From: Clostridium thermobutyricum
GTDB lineage: Bacteria > Bacillota > Clostridia > Ch29
Reading direction: 5' to 3'
Assembly (NCBI GenBank): GCA_016842005.1
Contig: JAENYD010000004.1
Coordinates: 62,001-126,000 of the forward strand
DNA: 64,000 bases
This document shows, piece after piece, positions 46,025-55,213 of this stretch. Below the pieces are notes generated by a model that had not been told where the DNA came from, did no database searches, and was given only the letters and a program-made list of their open reading frames with translations. Within the stretch, counting starts at the first letter, position 1; each line of letters starts with the position of its first letter. The translations under genes were made by a program, and so were the position numbers.

Positions 46025-46339
46025 CAATGTGACGTACTCCCACCACTTGTTTGTCATCACTGGATTTGGATTGTTGAAATACTGAATTTTGACAGCAAAC
46101 TTGCCGATGAATTCTATTATTCTGATGCGAACTATGACACCCATACTGAAGAATACAGGATAGTGCTTCATGATAAAGAGCCGGTATATAAACCAGTATG
46201 GCCTATTACCTTTGATATGCAAAACATTATTCTCTTTGACCTTATGGAAGATTACAAAAAAGACTGCATTCTTTCTCAACGGCTAAAAAATAATGCCCTG
46301 AAAAATGTAATGAATAAACGACGGGATATTAAGGTTTAA
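46025..46339 (+). pseudogene. Unrecognised gene remnant (3' fragment)
   Basis: An open frame without a credible start codon or ribosome site runs from just after a TAG to a TAA at 46337. From about 46070 it reads like a real acidic, soluble protein (for example 'EILNFDSKLADEFYYSD', 'EEYRIVLHDKEPVYKPVWP', 'LFDLMEDYKKDCILSQRL'). The opposite-strand frame over the same bases is aromatic and basic and looks like a shadow. I read this as the 3' end of a lost gene. Its last bases overlap the chemoreceptor stop codon. No family was recognised. Confidence 0.4.
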
Positions 46340-47436
46340 GTACTGATTGACAGATAGTCGGACAAGAGTTTCAGCATTTTGTTAAACTGCTGGACGGATG
46401 ATGCCATTTCTTCGGTAGATGCAGTCTGTTCTTCTACACAGGCACTCATCTGCTCCACCGCTGCAGATGTCTCTTCTGTTATTGAAGAAATATTCTCAAC
46501 AGACTTTAAAACTTTATCCTTCTCCTTGCTGATTGCTTCAATGTCCTTATTCAATAACTCTATCTGCTCAACAGTCTCATCTACTGATACATTTATATCG
46601 CAAAATGCTTCCTTGGTATCTTCAAGGGCAGTATTCGCTCCGATTATAGTTTTTTCGGTATATTCCATATCATTTTTGGCTTTTTCTATATCCTGTTTTA
46701 TTTCTTCAATAATCTCCCTTATTTCTTTGGTAGCAAGCGAAGATTCCTCGGCAAGTTTCCTTATTTCTTGAGCAACAACGGCAAACCCTCTGCCCGCCTC
46801 TCCGGCTCGTGCCGCTTCTATTGCCGCATTTAACGCTAACAGATTGGTCTGTTCGGCGATTGAATTGATAGTATTCAGTATTTTCCCTATGGATTTGGAT
46901 TTATCTGATATTCCCTGTATGCTTACAGCCAAATTCATAACAGATTCAATATTGTTTTCAAACTTATTCTTCAGGTCATTAATGGACTTGGTACCCAGAT
47001 CATTTTTTTCTTTCATCCTTCCGGTACTTTGTGAAGTTATGTGTAGTTTGTTCAGCATATCAGCTATTCTATCGGTAAAACAGCTTACTATACTAAAACT
47101 TTCTTCGGCTTCTTTCGCTTGCTCGGATGCTCCTGAAGCCAGCTGCTGGATGGCGCTTGAGAGTTCTTCACTGGAAGCATTGATTTCCTCAGATGATGTT
47201 GACAATACTTCCATGATATTCTCAAGCTCCTCTGTGGCTCCTTTGATATCACCGATCAATTCCTCACGACCTGCAGCGGTCTGGCTGATAATACTGAATA
47301 TCTCTGCCATTTCACTGTCATGTTCATTTTTTATATTTTCTGTAGCTTCATCAAATGTTAATTCTCCGTTTTTAATCCTGTCCAGATATTTTCTTAATAC
47401 TGCAATCTTTCGTGTTGTACGCATTTTACCAATCAT
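46336..47436 (-). CDS. Soluble methyl-accepting chemotaxis protein
   Basis: This is a cytoplasmic chemoreceptor with no membrane helix or recognisable ligand domain. The 366-residue protein has a short N-terminal part (about 1-50) followed by the long MCP coiled coil. Its hairpin tip is '[38 protein letters not shown]', the CheA/CheW contact region. An AGGAGGG site precedes the ATG. Repeat copy 3 lies directly upstream. No che genes are in the window. Confidence 0.93.
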   Translation of the reverse strand: MIGKMRTTRKIAVLRKYLDRIKNGELTFDEATENIKNEHDSEMAEIFSIISQTAAGREELIGDIKGATEELENIMEVLSTSSEEINASSEELSSAIQQLASGASEQAKEAEESFSIVSCFTDRIADMLNKLHITSQSTGRMKEKNDLGTKSINDLKNKFENNIESVMNLAVSIQGISDKSKSIGKILNTINSIAEQTNLLALNAAIEAARAGEAGRGFAVVAQEIRKLAEESSLATKEIREIIEEIKQDIEKAKNDMEYTEKTIIGANTALEDTKEAFCDINVSVDETVEQIELLNKDIEAISKEKDKVLKSVENISSITEETSAAVEQMSACVEEQTASTEEMASSVQQFNKMLKLLSDYLSIST

Positions 47437-47480
47437 AGGTTGTTTTTCCCTCCTCTATAGAACATATCTCTTTAATGCGG

Positions 47481-47607
47481 ATAAACGGGATTCCTGTCTT
47501 CAGGTGGGGTTTTAAGCCATCTGAAGCTTAGAAACCGTCAGGGGCTTAGCGCCACTTATCTCCCGCCTAAGAGCACGAAAGCATTAGCGGCGGTAGTCAT
47601 CGGATAA
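47481..47607 (+). repeat. Dispersed two-hairpin repeat, copy 3
   Basis: It opens with ATAAACGGGATTC. CTTCAG/CTGAAG form hairpin 1 around GTGGGGTTTTAAGCCAT. CCGCCTAA/TTAGCGG form hairpin 2, and it ends TAGTCATCGGATAA. Hairpin-1 loop sequence is shared exactly with the copy at 49521. It is intergenic, upstream of the chemoreceptor start. Confidence 0.8.
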
Positions 47608-48016
47608 AATTTGTGAATAAGCCATCAATATACAATATTCTATTCATATTGGGTGCCTTAGTAAATTATTTTATTGAAATTATTTTTTATTAATTTAAGA
47701 AGGAATTTCCATGTTTTTGTCTAATTATGCAAGTAAATGTCTAAAACTGCCGAATTTTTATATGATAAATCTTATGAATTAAGGGTAAAAGCCTCTATAT
47801 ATTAATATCGTTAATATTCGACAAATATTTATAAATTCCTTCATTTTGTACATAATATTACTTTTTGTACAAATTTTTTCTTTTTGTGAAGGATTTTCCT
47901 TGAAAACGTCTAATAGAATACATTAGTACAATTGTAAAATCTTTATAATTATTCCACATGGGTAAGGGTAAGTTTGAATTAACAGATATGAATACCAGAC
48001 GAAAGGAAGTGACCAA
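47608..48016. other. AT-rich intergenic region with three 19-bp-spaced repeats
   Basis: The region is very AT-rich and without a convincing gene. TTTTGTACA at 47844 and 47863 and TTTTGTGAA at 47882 are direct repeats with a 19-bp period, as in an operator array. A TATAAT-like -10 lies at about 47951, and AAAGGAAGTGA before 48017 serves the next gene. A 23-codon frame at about 47711 was not accepted as a gene. Confidence 0.4.
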
Positions 48017-48391
48017 ATGTATTCGGTTAAAAAGGATTTACAAAAAAATAGGATTTATGCCACTCTCAAAGGCATGATTTCTCCTGAAGAGGCTAAAGAG
48101 TATTTTGATAACTTTGTAAAAGAGATCGATTATTTCTACAGACAATCAACCCCCTTCACCGTTTTAGCCGATATAAGAGAATTTAAGACCTCTTCACAGG
48201 ATGTTAAACAGATATTTGTGGATATCCAGAAAATATCTGTGCAGAAGGGATTAATAAAAAGTGCCGTTATTATGCCCGAGAGTGCTTTGAGCGGTCTCCA
48301 GGGCAAAACAATTGCCAAAGAAAGCGGAGTAGCAGGTACTGAGAGATATTTCTCCAATCTTAGTGACGCTGAAAAATACCTGGACGAATAA
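48017..48391 (+). CDS. Small STAS/SpoIIAA-like protein
   Basis: A 124-residue soluble protein with alternating strands and helices: 'NRIYATLKGMISPEEAKEYF', 'FTVLADIREFKTSSQDV', 'SAVIMPESALSGLQGKTIAKE'. The pattern resembles the SpoIIAA/STAS-like fold family found in many bacteria. No catalytic motif is seen. AAAGGAAG precedes the ATG. It lies 71 bases upstream of the FabH-like gene on the same strand, so the two are probably cotranscribed. Confidence 0.7.
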   Translation: MYSVKKDLQKNRIYATLKGMISPEEAKEYFDNFVKEIDYFYRQSTPFTVLADIREFKTSSQDVKQIFVDIQKISVQKGLIKSAVIMPESALSGLQGKTIAKESGVAGTERYFSNLSDAEKYLDE

Positions 48392-48462
48392 CTAAATTTA
48401 AGCTTCCCTTACTCCATTAGTGGAATATATCCTCAGTTTAAATTAAAGAAGGGAAGAAGAAT

Positions 48463-49479
48463 ATGCTGAAAGAAATTGTCAATGCAGGTATTTGGGGCAT
48501 CGGCATCTATATGCCTGAAAAAATTAGAAAAAACGATTTTTGGGGAGAAGAATTTGTTAAAAATCTTCCTTCCCATAAAATCAAAGATCCTTTTGACGGA
48601 ACTATTGAAAGGCGTGTTTTCCCCAGCGACATCAATCCATCTGATATTGAAACCGAAGCGGGTAAAAGAGCTTTGGAAGATGCTGCAGTCACCCCGGATG
48701 AGATAGACCTGGTAATGGTTCATTCCATGCTTCAGGATGAAATTATCCCCGGCAATGCTAGTCTTGTACAACATAAATTGGGCCTGAAAAATGCTGCTGC
48801 ATGGAACATGGATACATGCTGCTCAAGTTTTGTAACAATGGTTATAACGGCATCCCATTTAATAGCTATGAAAACATTCAGAAAAATACTGATTATTACA
48901 TCAGTCCCTCATTCACGGATGGTTGACTATGCAGATTATCTGTCGGTTAATGTCGGAGATGGGGCTGCAGGAGTGGTAATGGGTGAAGTAAATAACGGCA
49001 AAGGCTATATAGGGTCATACTGCTGTTCTAATGGCGCATACCACGACGCTTTCACCATGAAAGAAAGAATGCCTTTGGGACAGGTAAAAAGGCATTACGA
49101 ACCATCACCCGTGCAACCTCTGCTTACTATTAATCCGGAAACCGCAAGAGAAATAGGCAGACATTCCAATGAGACAATGAAAAATTCTCTTATGCAATGC
49201 CTTAAGAGAAGTAACATATCGTCTGACATGGTTGACCTTTTTGTTTCACACCAGCCGTGCAGTTGGGCTCATGATGTCTGGAGAGATTCTGTTGGCATCC
49301 CGAAAGAAAAATCCCATCAAACATATAAAATATACGGTAATTTAGCCTCCACCTCTATCCCCGTTAATCTGTGGGAAGCTAGAAAAACCGGAAAGCTGAA
49401 AGATGGGGACCTCGTTCTTATGGCCTCTTCGGGAGCAGGCGAGAATCATTCGATATGCACGCTGAGATGGGGCAGGTAA
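48463..49479 (+). CDS. Stand-alone FabH-like 3-oxoacyl-ACP synthase III family enzyme
   Basis: This thiolase-fold enzyme performs decarboxylative or non-decarboxylative Claisen condensation of acyl thioesters. The 338-residue protein has the nucleophile in 'NMDTCCSSFVTMV', a His in 'FVSHQPCSW' (HQAN in FabH), and an Asn in 'YGNLASTSIPVNLWEA'. The triad thus looks complete but with altered surroundings. 'VNVGDGAAGVVMG' is a standard KAS III segment. No fab, acp or other lipid gene is nearby, so it is unlikely to be the housekeeping FabH. A signal-molecule or secondary lipid role is possible. Confidence 0.85.
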   Translation: MLKEIVNAGIWGIGIYMPEKIRKNDFWGEEFVKNLPSHKIKDPFDGTIERRVFPSDINPSDIETEAGKRALEDAAVTPDEIDLVMVHSMLQDEIIPGNASLVQHKLGLKNAAAWNMDTCCSSFVTMVITASHLIAMKTFRKILIITSVPHSRMVDYADYLSVNVGDGAAGVVMGEVNNGKGYIGSYCCSNGAYHDAFTMKERMPLGQVKRHYEPSPVQPLLTINPETAREIGRHSNETMKNSLMQCLKRSNISSDMVDLFVSHQPCSWAHDVWRDSVGIPKEKSHQTYKIYGNLASTSIPVNLWEARKTGKLKDGDLVLMASSGAGENHSICTLRWGR

Positions 49480-49520
49480 CAATCAAATTCTAAACTCCGG
49501 CAGCCTGATCCATTATGCCA

Positions 49521-49650
49521 ATAAACAGGATTCTAAGCTTCAGGTGGGGTTTTAAGCCATCTGAAGCTTAGAATCCGTTATCCAGGAGCGTAGAACCGCT
49601 TATCTCCCGCCTAAGGGGACGGGAGATAAGCGGCGGTAGCCATCGGATAA
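49521..49650 (+). repeat. Dispersed two-hairpin repeat, copy 4 (best preserved)
   Basis: GATTCTAAGCTTCAG (49529-49543) is perfectly complementary to 49561-49575. CCGCTTATCTCCCG (49596-49609) is perfectly complementary to 49620-49633. TTATCC (49578) and GGATAA (49645-49650) can close the second hairpin into a branched structure. It starts ATAAACAGG and ends CATCGGATAA. It lies after the FabH-like gene and before a convergent minus-strand operon. Confidence 0.85.
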
Positions 49651-49724
49651 AGTTGTGAAATAACTTGCGAATATGGAGACCACAGGATTACTTGAGGGTA
49701 TAATATAACACAAACAGGGGCATT

Positions 49725-50147
49725 TTATTCTCTCAAAAATATATTATCACTGTAAAGCCCGCTGTAAAAGGCCTCTTCACACAGGTTTTCATCAATTCCG
49801 CCGTCCAGGTAGCCGTCCCTGTGTTCAGTCAGCATGCCGTACACCTTCTTCAGTTTCTCATTGTCTATCTCGTAAGCTTTCAGTACTTTCCCCAGGAACC
49901 GGAGACTTCTCCTGCAAATATTCTGAATATCCGCAGGGATATTCGGGTTGGTCAGACAGTTCAATTCTTTCTGGTATTTATTGATACCGCCCAGCTTGAT
50001 GAAAACGCCGGCCAATAACTGTGCAAGGGCGAAACAGTACAGTTCGGCGCTGTCAAAGCTGTTGTCCCGCGAATTATAAACAATATCCGCAAGTTTGCAC
50101 CTTAATTCATCCGAGGTTATAGTGACCACCCGCCTTCCCTTTATCAA
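49725..50147 (-). CDS. Hypothetical helical protein downstream of a flavoprotein
   Basis: No family was recognised. The 140-residue protein is mostly helical and acidic, without membrane or signal segments ('AELYCFALAQLLAGVFIKLGG', 'RRSLRFLGKVLKAYEIDNEKL'). The TTG start overlaps the end of the flavoprotein gene by four bases; a GTG at 50129 is an alternative. Coupled translation suggests it is expressed with the flavoprotein. Confidence 0.65.
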   Translation of the reverse strand: MIKGRRVVTITSDELRCKLADIVYNSRDNSFDSAELYCFALAQLLAGVFIKLGGINKYQKELNCLTNPNIPADIQNICRRSLRFLGKVLKAYEIDNEKLKKVYGMLTEHRDGYLDGGIDENLCEEAFYSGLYSDNIFLRE

Positions 50148-51541
50148 TCTTTCTTCATCAGTTCCCGTGCAAAATAAACCCCGTTGCAGTTTGCCTGTAC
50201 CAAGCCCCTGGAAATACCGGCTCCATCGCCCAGAACATGCAAATCAGGTATATTGGTTTCAAAATTGTTATATACCTTTACCTTATTGGAATAAAATTTT
50301 ACCTCTACTCCGTACAGCAGCGTTCCCGTACTGGCTATCCCGGGAGTTATATTTTCCAGCGCCAGTATCATTTCATCTATATCCTTCATGATCCTGTACG
50401 GCAGTACGAGACTGAGATCGCCGGGCACCGCATCTTTCAGTGTCGGAATAATATTGTTCCTGAAAAGTCTTTCCTCGGTGGTTCGCCTTCCTTTTTTGAA
50501 ATCCCCGTATCTCTGTATGATTATTTTGTTTCCTGAGAGCATATTCCCCAGCCGGGCAATATATTTTCCATATTCTATGGGAGATTTGAAGGGCTCGGTA
50601 AAATTTTTGGATACCAGCAGGGCAAAATTTGTATTGTCCGTCTTCCTGTCCCGGGATTTATAACTGTGACCATTAACAACAGCGAGATTACCGTCATAAT
50701 ACTCGGTAGTAACTTCTCCCCCGGGATTGGCACAAAAGGTCCTGACCTTGTCATCAAAAGTGGGGGTATAGTAGACAAGTTTGGTCTCATACATCGCCTC
50801 GTTCAGTTCTTTCATAATTTCATTCCTTGTTTCAACCCTCACTCCAATGTCTACAATACCGGTTTCCGTATTAATACCATATTTTTCACACATCTTCTTA
50901 AACCATTCAGAGCCTTCCCGCCCGACAGCTATGGCAATCTTATCGGCATAATAATTTTTGTCCGCTTCAACCCCTACTGCCTTTCCATTTTCAATGATAA
51001 GGTCGGAAACAGGATTGCGGAACAGTATATCCACACCCAATGCTTCCAGATGATGCTGGATTTTAGCGTATATTGAATAACCTACTTCGGTTCCTAAATG
51101 TCGGATGGGACATTCGATGAGTTTTAAGCTGCTTTCAATGGCTTTTTTTCTTATATTTTCAATTTTTTCAGGATTATCAAGACCATAGATTTTTTTATCC
51201 GCTCCAAACTGCAGGTATATATCATCTATATATCTGATCAACTGCCGGGTTTTGTTATATCCAATGTATTCAGGCAATATGCCTCCCACGTCCGGAGACA
51301 AGGACAGTTTTCCGTCAGAATAAGCCCCTGCCCCTGCGAATCCGGTGGTAATGTTGCAGGGATTACACCCCACACATACCCCCGTTTTTCTCTTGGGACA
51401 TACCCTGTCCTCTATAGGGCTCCCTTTTTCTATCATCAGTATTCTCAATTTTTCTTCCAGTTTCTTCAGCTCCAGTGCCGCAAATATCCCGGCAGGCCCG
51501 GCCCCTACAACTATAACATCATATTTTTCTTTAAGAGTCAT
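50144..51541 (-). CDS. FAD-dependent oxidoreductase (COG2509-type)
   Basis: This putative FAD-dependent dehydrogenase has an unknown substrate. The 465-residue protein has an N-terminal dinucleotide fold 'DVIVVGAGPAGIFAALEL', a cysteine-rich 'RVCPKRKTGVCVGCNPCNI', 'TTGFAGAGAYSDGKLSL', and a C-terminal FAD motif 'LHVLGDGAGISRGLVQA'. The cysteine segment is typical of this family in anaerobes. The ATG at 51541 has AGGGAGAG upstream. An ATG at 51613 would add 24 residues without support. Confidence 0.9.
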   Translation of the reverse strand: MTLKEKYDVIVVGAGPAGIFAALELKKLEEKLRILMIEKGSPIEDRVCPKRKTGVCVGCNPCNITTGFAGAGAYSDGKLSLSPDVGGILPEYIGYNKTRQLIRYIDDIYLQFGADKKIYGLDNPEKIENIRKKAIESSLKLIECPIRHLGTEVGYSIYAKIQHHLEALGVDILFRNPVSDLIIENGKAVGVEADKNYYADKIAIAVGREGSEWFKKMCEKYGINTETGIVDIGVRVETRNEIMKELNEAMYETKLVYYTPTFDDKVRTFCANPGGEVTTEYYDGNLAVVNGHSYKSRDRKTDNTNFALLVSKNFTEPFKSPIEYGKYIARLGNMLSGNKIIIQRYGDFKKGRRTTEERLFRNNIIPTLKDAVPGDLSLVLPYRIMKDIDEMILALENITPGIASTGTLLYGVEVKFYSNKVKVYNNFETNIPDLHVLGDGAGISRGLVQANCNGVYFARELMKKD

Positions 51542-51618
51542 GGATAGCTCTCCCTTCCTCTCATAATCCCATGATATACTACCAAAAAGCATACCTGCAG
51601 TCAACAATGCCAATGAAT

Positions 51619-51647
51619 AGAATAAACAGCCCGAGGCTGTTTATTCT
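51619..51647 (-). terminator. Terminator of the DUF1858 gene
   Basis: AGAATAAACAGCC and GGCTGTTTATTCT form a 13-bp stem with loop CGA at the end of the DUF1858 gene, followed by ATTCATT on the minus strand. Confidence 0.75.
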
Positions 51648-51853
51648 CCTTTGTTCGCAAAATATTGGTTTAGGTCGTCCACCAGTTTATCCGCATCAAT
51701 ACCATGAACAGCACTTGCCTGGTCTATGCTTTCCCCGGCAGCGGCAGGACATCCCAGGCAGTGCATGCCGTGTTTCATAAAAATCTGTGCCGTACCCCTG
51801 TCCATCATCAATACACTGGTAATTGTCATGTCTTTGGTAACCTTGTCAGCCAT
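51641..51853 (-). CDS. DUF1858 domain protein
   Basis: A 70-residue protein of the DUF1858 family, found in anaerobes and often next to hybrid-cluster or redox proteins. It shows 'VTKDMTITSVLMMDRGTAQIF' and the signature 'HGMHCLGCPAAAGESIDQA' with a CxxC pair that may hold a metal or disulfide. Its function is unknown. It lies between dnaB and the flavoprotein gene, with its own terminator. Confidence 0.9.
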   Translation of the reverse strand: MADKVTKDMTITSVLMMDRGTAQIFMKHGMHCLGCPAAAGESIDQASAVHGIDADKLVDDLNQYFANKGE

Positions 51854-51937
51854 TTTTCCCCTCCTTTATTTTGCCTGTATGTTATTCATTATATTATTAC
51901 CCGTATGGGATAATCAAACACAATTGGTCAGGCCCCT

Positions 51938-53275
51938 TTATTCATCCCTGTACTTAGCCAGGTCTGCAAATTTTGTATACTTATCCATCCAGGCCAGCTC
52001 TATAACACCGGTAGGGCCGTTTCTCTGCTTGGCGATAATAACCTCAGCAATATTCTTTTTATCGGTTGTATAAGGGTTATAGTATTCGTCTCTGTAGAGA
52101 AACATTACTACATCGGCATCCTGTTCTATTGCCCCTGATTCCCTCAGGTCGGAAAGCATGGGTTTGTGTTCCGAACGCATTTCAGGTGCCCTGCTGAGCT
52201 GTGAAAGGGCTACAACAGGACAATCCATCTCCCTTGCAAGGGCCTTCAAAGACCTGGAAATCTCAGATATCTCCTGCTGTCTGTTTTCGGCCCTCCTGCT
52301 GGCCTGCATCAGTTGCAGATAGTCTATTACTATCAGGTCAAGGGATTTCTCCAGTTTAATTCTCCTGGCCTTTGACCTCATTTCGGCTACTGTTATACCG
52401 GGAGTATCGTCTATGTATATCTTGGCCCTGGACAGCCTTTCAACAGCTTCCACCAGCCTCGGCCAGTCATCTTCCTCCAGATTCCCTGTTCTCAGTTTGT
52501 GACTGTCGATATTGCCCTCAGCACATATCATACGATTTACCAGTTGCTCTTTTGCCATTTCAAGGCTGAATATTGCAACAGACGCCCCATGTGATAACGC
52601 TGCATTCTGGGAGATATTCAGGGCAAAAGCCGTCTTACCCATGGATGGTCTTGCTGCTATTAAAATCAGGTCGCTTTTCTGGAGACCGGAAGTCTTATTG
52701 TCTATATCTACAAAACCTGTAGACAGGCCGGTAATTTTTCCTTTACTGCTGTAGAGTTCCTCGATTCTGTTAAAACTGGTCACCAGCACTTCCTTAAGAG
52801 GGGTAAAGGAACGGGACAATCTTCTCTGGGAGAGGTCGAATATCCCCTTCTCAGCCTGGTTTATTATATCAAGAATGTCTTTTCCGCTTTCGTAGCTCAT
52901 ATCCGTTATTTCGCTACAAATCCTTATCAGCTTTCTCAGAAAAGATTTCTCCTGAATAATTTTTGCATAATGGGCTGCATTTGCAGTGCTTGGAACACCG
53001 GAGGACAGGTCCGCCAGATATTCCACACCGCCTACTCCTTCCAGCACATCCTTTTGCTTTAATTGCTCGGATAAGGTTATCAGGTCCACAGGTTCCCCTT
53101 TTTCAAAAAGCTCTATTACAGCCTCGAATATTTCCCTGTGACTGTCTTTGTAGAAATCTTCAGGTCTGATTGACTCCAAAACGGATATTATGGCCTCCCG
53201 GTCCAGCAGCATGGCACCCAGCACCGATTGTTCCGCTTCTATACTGTGGGGCGGGATTTTTCCGATAGCCTTCAT
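51938..53275 (-). CDS. dnaB: Replicative DNA helicase
   Basis: This hexameric helicase unwinds DNA at the fork (named DnaC in Bacillus). The 445-residue protein has the N-terminal primase-binding domain ('IPPHSIEAEQSVLGAMLLD') and RecA-like C-domain with Walker A 'IAARPSMGKTAFALN', 'AIFSLEMAKEQLVNRM', Walker B 'LDLIVIDYLQLM' and 'VVALSQLSRAPEMRS'. The ATG at 53275 is preferred to a GTG at 53284 because of GGGGAG spacing. Its loader genes are at 42128-44161. Confidence 0.97.
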   Translation of the reverse strand: MKAIGKIPPHSIEAEQSVLGAMLLDREAIISVLESIRPEDFYKDSHREIFEAVIELFEKGEPVDLITLSEQLKQKDVLEGVGGVEYLADLSSGVPSTANAAHYAKIIQEKSFLRKLIRICSEITDMSYESGKDILDIINQAEKGIFDLSQRRLSRSFTPLKEVLVTSFNRIEELYSSKGKITGLSTGFVDIDNKTSGLQKSDLILIAARPSMGKTAFALNISQNAALSHGASVAIFSLEMAKEQLVNRMICAEGNIDSHKLRTGNLEEDDWPRLVEAVERLSRAKIYIDDTPGITVAEMRSKARRIKLEKSLDLIVIDYLQLMQASRRAENRQQEISEISRSLKALAREMDCPVVALSQLSRAPEMRSEHKPMLSDLRESGAIEQDADVVMFLYRDEYYNPYTTDKKNIAEVIIAKQRNGPTGVIELAWMDKYTKFADLAKYRDE

Positions 53276-53293
53276 AACATTCACTCCCCGGGA

Positions 53294-55198
53294 CTACTTG
53301 CTAAAGAGTATTTTCAAAACTTCATCGGCATTTTCCACGGCATAAATCTCTATGCCAGTAAGGTCATCCGGCACGTTATTAATATTGTCTGCAGGAATTA
53401 TTATCCCTGTCATATCGCTTTGTTTCGCTCCATATATCTTTTCAATTATTCCGCCTACAGGCTTAACATATCCCTGAATGGAAATCTCCCCGGTCACAGC
53501 TATATCCTGTCTCACCGGTTTTTCCTTTATGGCACTTATAATAGCAGCCATAATTGCGATACCGGCTGAGGGACCGTCAATTCTGCCTCCTCCGACACAA
53601 TTTACATGTATGCTGTAGTCGCTGATATTCTCACCGCTCAGTTTTTTTATTACTGCAGCAGCATTAAAAAGCGAATCCTTTGCCATAGTTCCTGCAGTAT
53701 CATTAAATCTTATGGTACCCTTTCCCTTTTCCTGTGCCGGAAAGGCTATGGCTTCAACCTCCAGTAAAGTGCCTACATAACCTGTGACGCCCAGGGCCAG
53801 TACCTTCCCCACTCTATGGCCCCTGTTGCCTTTTATCCGCACATAGGGCGTTAAACGGCTTGTCTGAATAACGGTATATATATCATTGCATGTAACACAA
53901 ACCTGTGAAATACTGCCGGCATGATTATTCAATGCGAAGTTATAGGCATCCGCCAGAATATTTACAGCCTTCCGCCCTTCTATGGTATACTGGCTTATTA
54001 TTCCGGCAGCCCCTTTTTCCAGTTGAGCTCCCAGTTTGTTTGCAGCATTATTCACAATCTGTATAATATCCTTGGGAGTAAGCGGTTCAAAGAATACTTC
54101 GGTACACCGGGAACGCAGAGCTGGATTAATCTCTTCCGGCTGCCGGGTGGTAGCCCCTATCAGAATAAAGTCCGCAGGAGCACCTTCCTGGAACAATTTC
54201 TTTATATAAAGGGGTATATTTTTGTTGGATTCATCGTAATAAATGGAATCAAACTCAACTCTTTTATCTTCAAGAACTTTTAGCAGCTTGTTCTGAAGAA
54301 TTGAATCCAGTTCCCCTATTTCATCAATAAACAGTATCCCTCCATGGGCTTCGGTCACCAGACCGGTTTTAGGTTCGGGAATGCCCACAGCCGCCAATTC
54401 TTTATTGCTCCCCTGATAAATAGGGTCATGGACAGACCCCAAAAGGGGATTGGCTATTCCCCTGGGGTCCCATCGCAGGGTTGTCCCATCCACCTCAACA
54501 AACTTTGCATCCCTGGAAAATGGGGAATAATCCCTGGAAACAGCCAGCTGCAAAGCCAGCCGCGCCACAGATGTCTTGCCTACCCCCGGAGGCCCGTAAA
54601 TTAACACGTGCTGGGGATAAGGAGAAGCAATCTTGGAAATTACAGCCTTCACAGCCCTTTGCTGCCCCACTATTTCATCAATGGTAGAAGGCCTTAACAA
54701 TTCCATCATGGAACTGCTGAGCTTCTTCTGTTCCATCTTTTCCAGGATTGCATATTTCTTTAGGGTAGATGGATTTTCCGGGCTGGAATGCTTGTTCAAT
54801 ATTTCCAGCTTCAGCTCTTCCAGGTACTGTTCCTGCCGTTTTTGGATTTTTATCTCCAGTTCCTTTTTCAAACGCTCTTTAACCACCTTGTCTGCCAGCA
54901 AACCGGTAATCTCTTTTCGCAATTGAACTATAATCTGAGGAATCCTGGCGGCTGAAGGCGGAGAACAGTTTTCTCCCAGTATCAGCTTTTGCAGCGCGTG
55001 AATTTTTTTGCACTGGTCTTTCCAGAGTAAAAAATCTTCAATGTTGAGGTCTTTTATCTTCTGATTGTATACCTTCCTGCCCAAACCGTCCATGGCCATT
55101 TCGTTTAATATTTCAATCTGCTTGCTCAATATATCCGAGTCCATACTATGTAAAACATTTTCATCCTTTGCTATGTATTTTTCTATATCGTCAACCAC
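53294..55198 (-). CDS. Lon-family ATP-dependent protease (LonB/LonC-like)
   Basis: This AAA+ serine-lysine protease has ~190 N-terminal residues rich in charged coiled-coil helices instead of the LonA substrate domain. The 634-residue protein has Walker A 'LIYGPPGVGKTSVAR', Walker B 'GGILFIDEIGELDS', arginine finger region 'NPALRSRCTEVFFEPL', and a C-terminal protease domain with the Ser in 'GGGRIDGPSAGIAIM' and Lys in 'VGGIIEKIYGAK'. It lies between rplI and dnaB, a common place in Clostridia. No membrane helix is seen, unlike archaeal LonB. Confidence 0.92.
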   Translation of the reverse strand: MVDDIEKYIAKDENVLHSMDSDILSKQIEILNEMAMDGLGRKVYNQKIKDLNIEDFLLWKDQCKKIHALQKLILGENCSPPSAARIPQIIVQLRKEITGLLADKVVKERLKKELEIKIQKRQEQYLEELKLEILNKHSSPENPSTLKKYAILEKMEQKKLSSSMMELLRPSTIDEIVGQQRAVKAVISKIASPYPQHVLIYGPPGVGKTSVARLALQLAVSRDYSPFSRDAKFVEVDGTTLRWDPRGIANPLLGSVHDPIYQGSNKELAAVGIPEPKTGLVTEAHGGILFIDEIGELDSILQNKLLKVLEDKRVEFDSIYYDESNKNIPLYIKKLFQEGAPADFILIGATTRQPEEINPALRSRCTEVFFEPLTPKDIIQIVNNAANKLGAQLEKGAAGIISQYTIEGRKAVNILADAYNFALNNHAGSISQVCVTCNDIYTVIQTSRLTPYVRIKGNRGHRVGKVLALGVTGYVGTLLEVEAIAFPAQEKGKGTIRFNDTAGTMAKDSLFNAAAVIKKLSGENISDYSIHVNCVGGGRIDGPSAGIAIMAAIISAIKEKPVRQDIAVTGEISIQGYVKPVGGIIEKIYGAKQSDMTGIIIPADNINNVPDDLTGIEIYAVENADEVLKILFSK

Positions 55199-55213
55199 AG
55201 CGAATTCCCCTTC

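Noticed and set aside
46007-46279. Minus-strand 90-codon frame
   Set aside because: Its aromatic, basic product looks like the reverse of the coding-like plus-strand remnant and has no ribosome site.
47711-47782. 23-codon plus-strand frame after AAGGA
   Set aside because: Too short, AT-driven composition, no recognised peptide family and no supporting neighbour.
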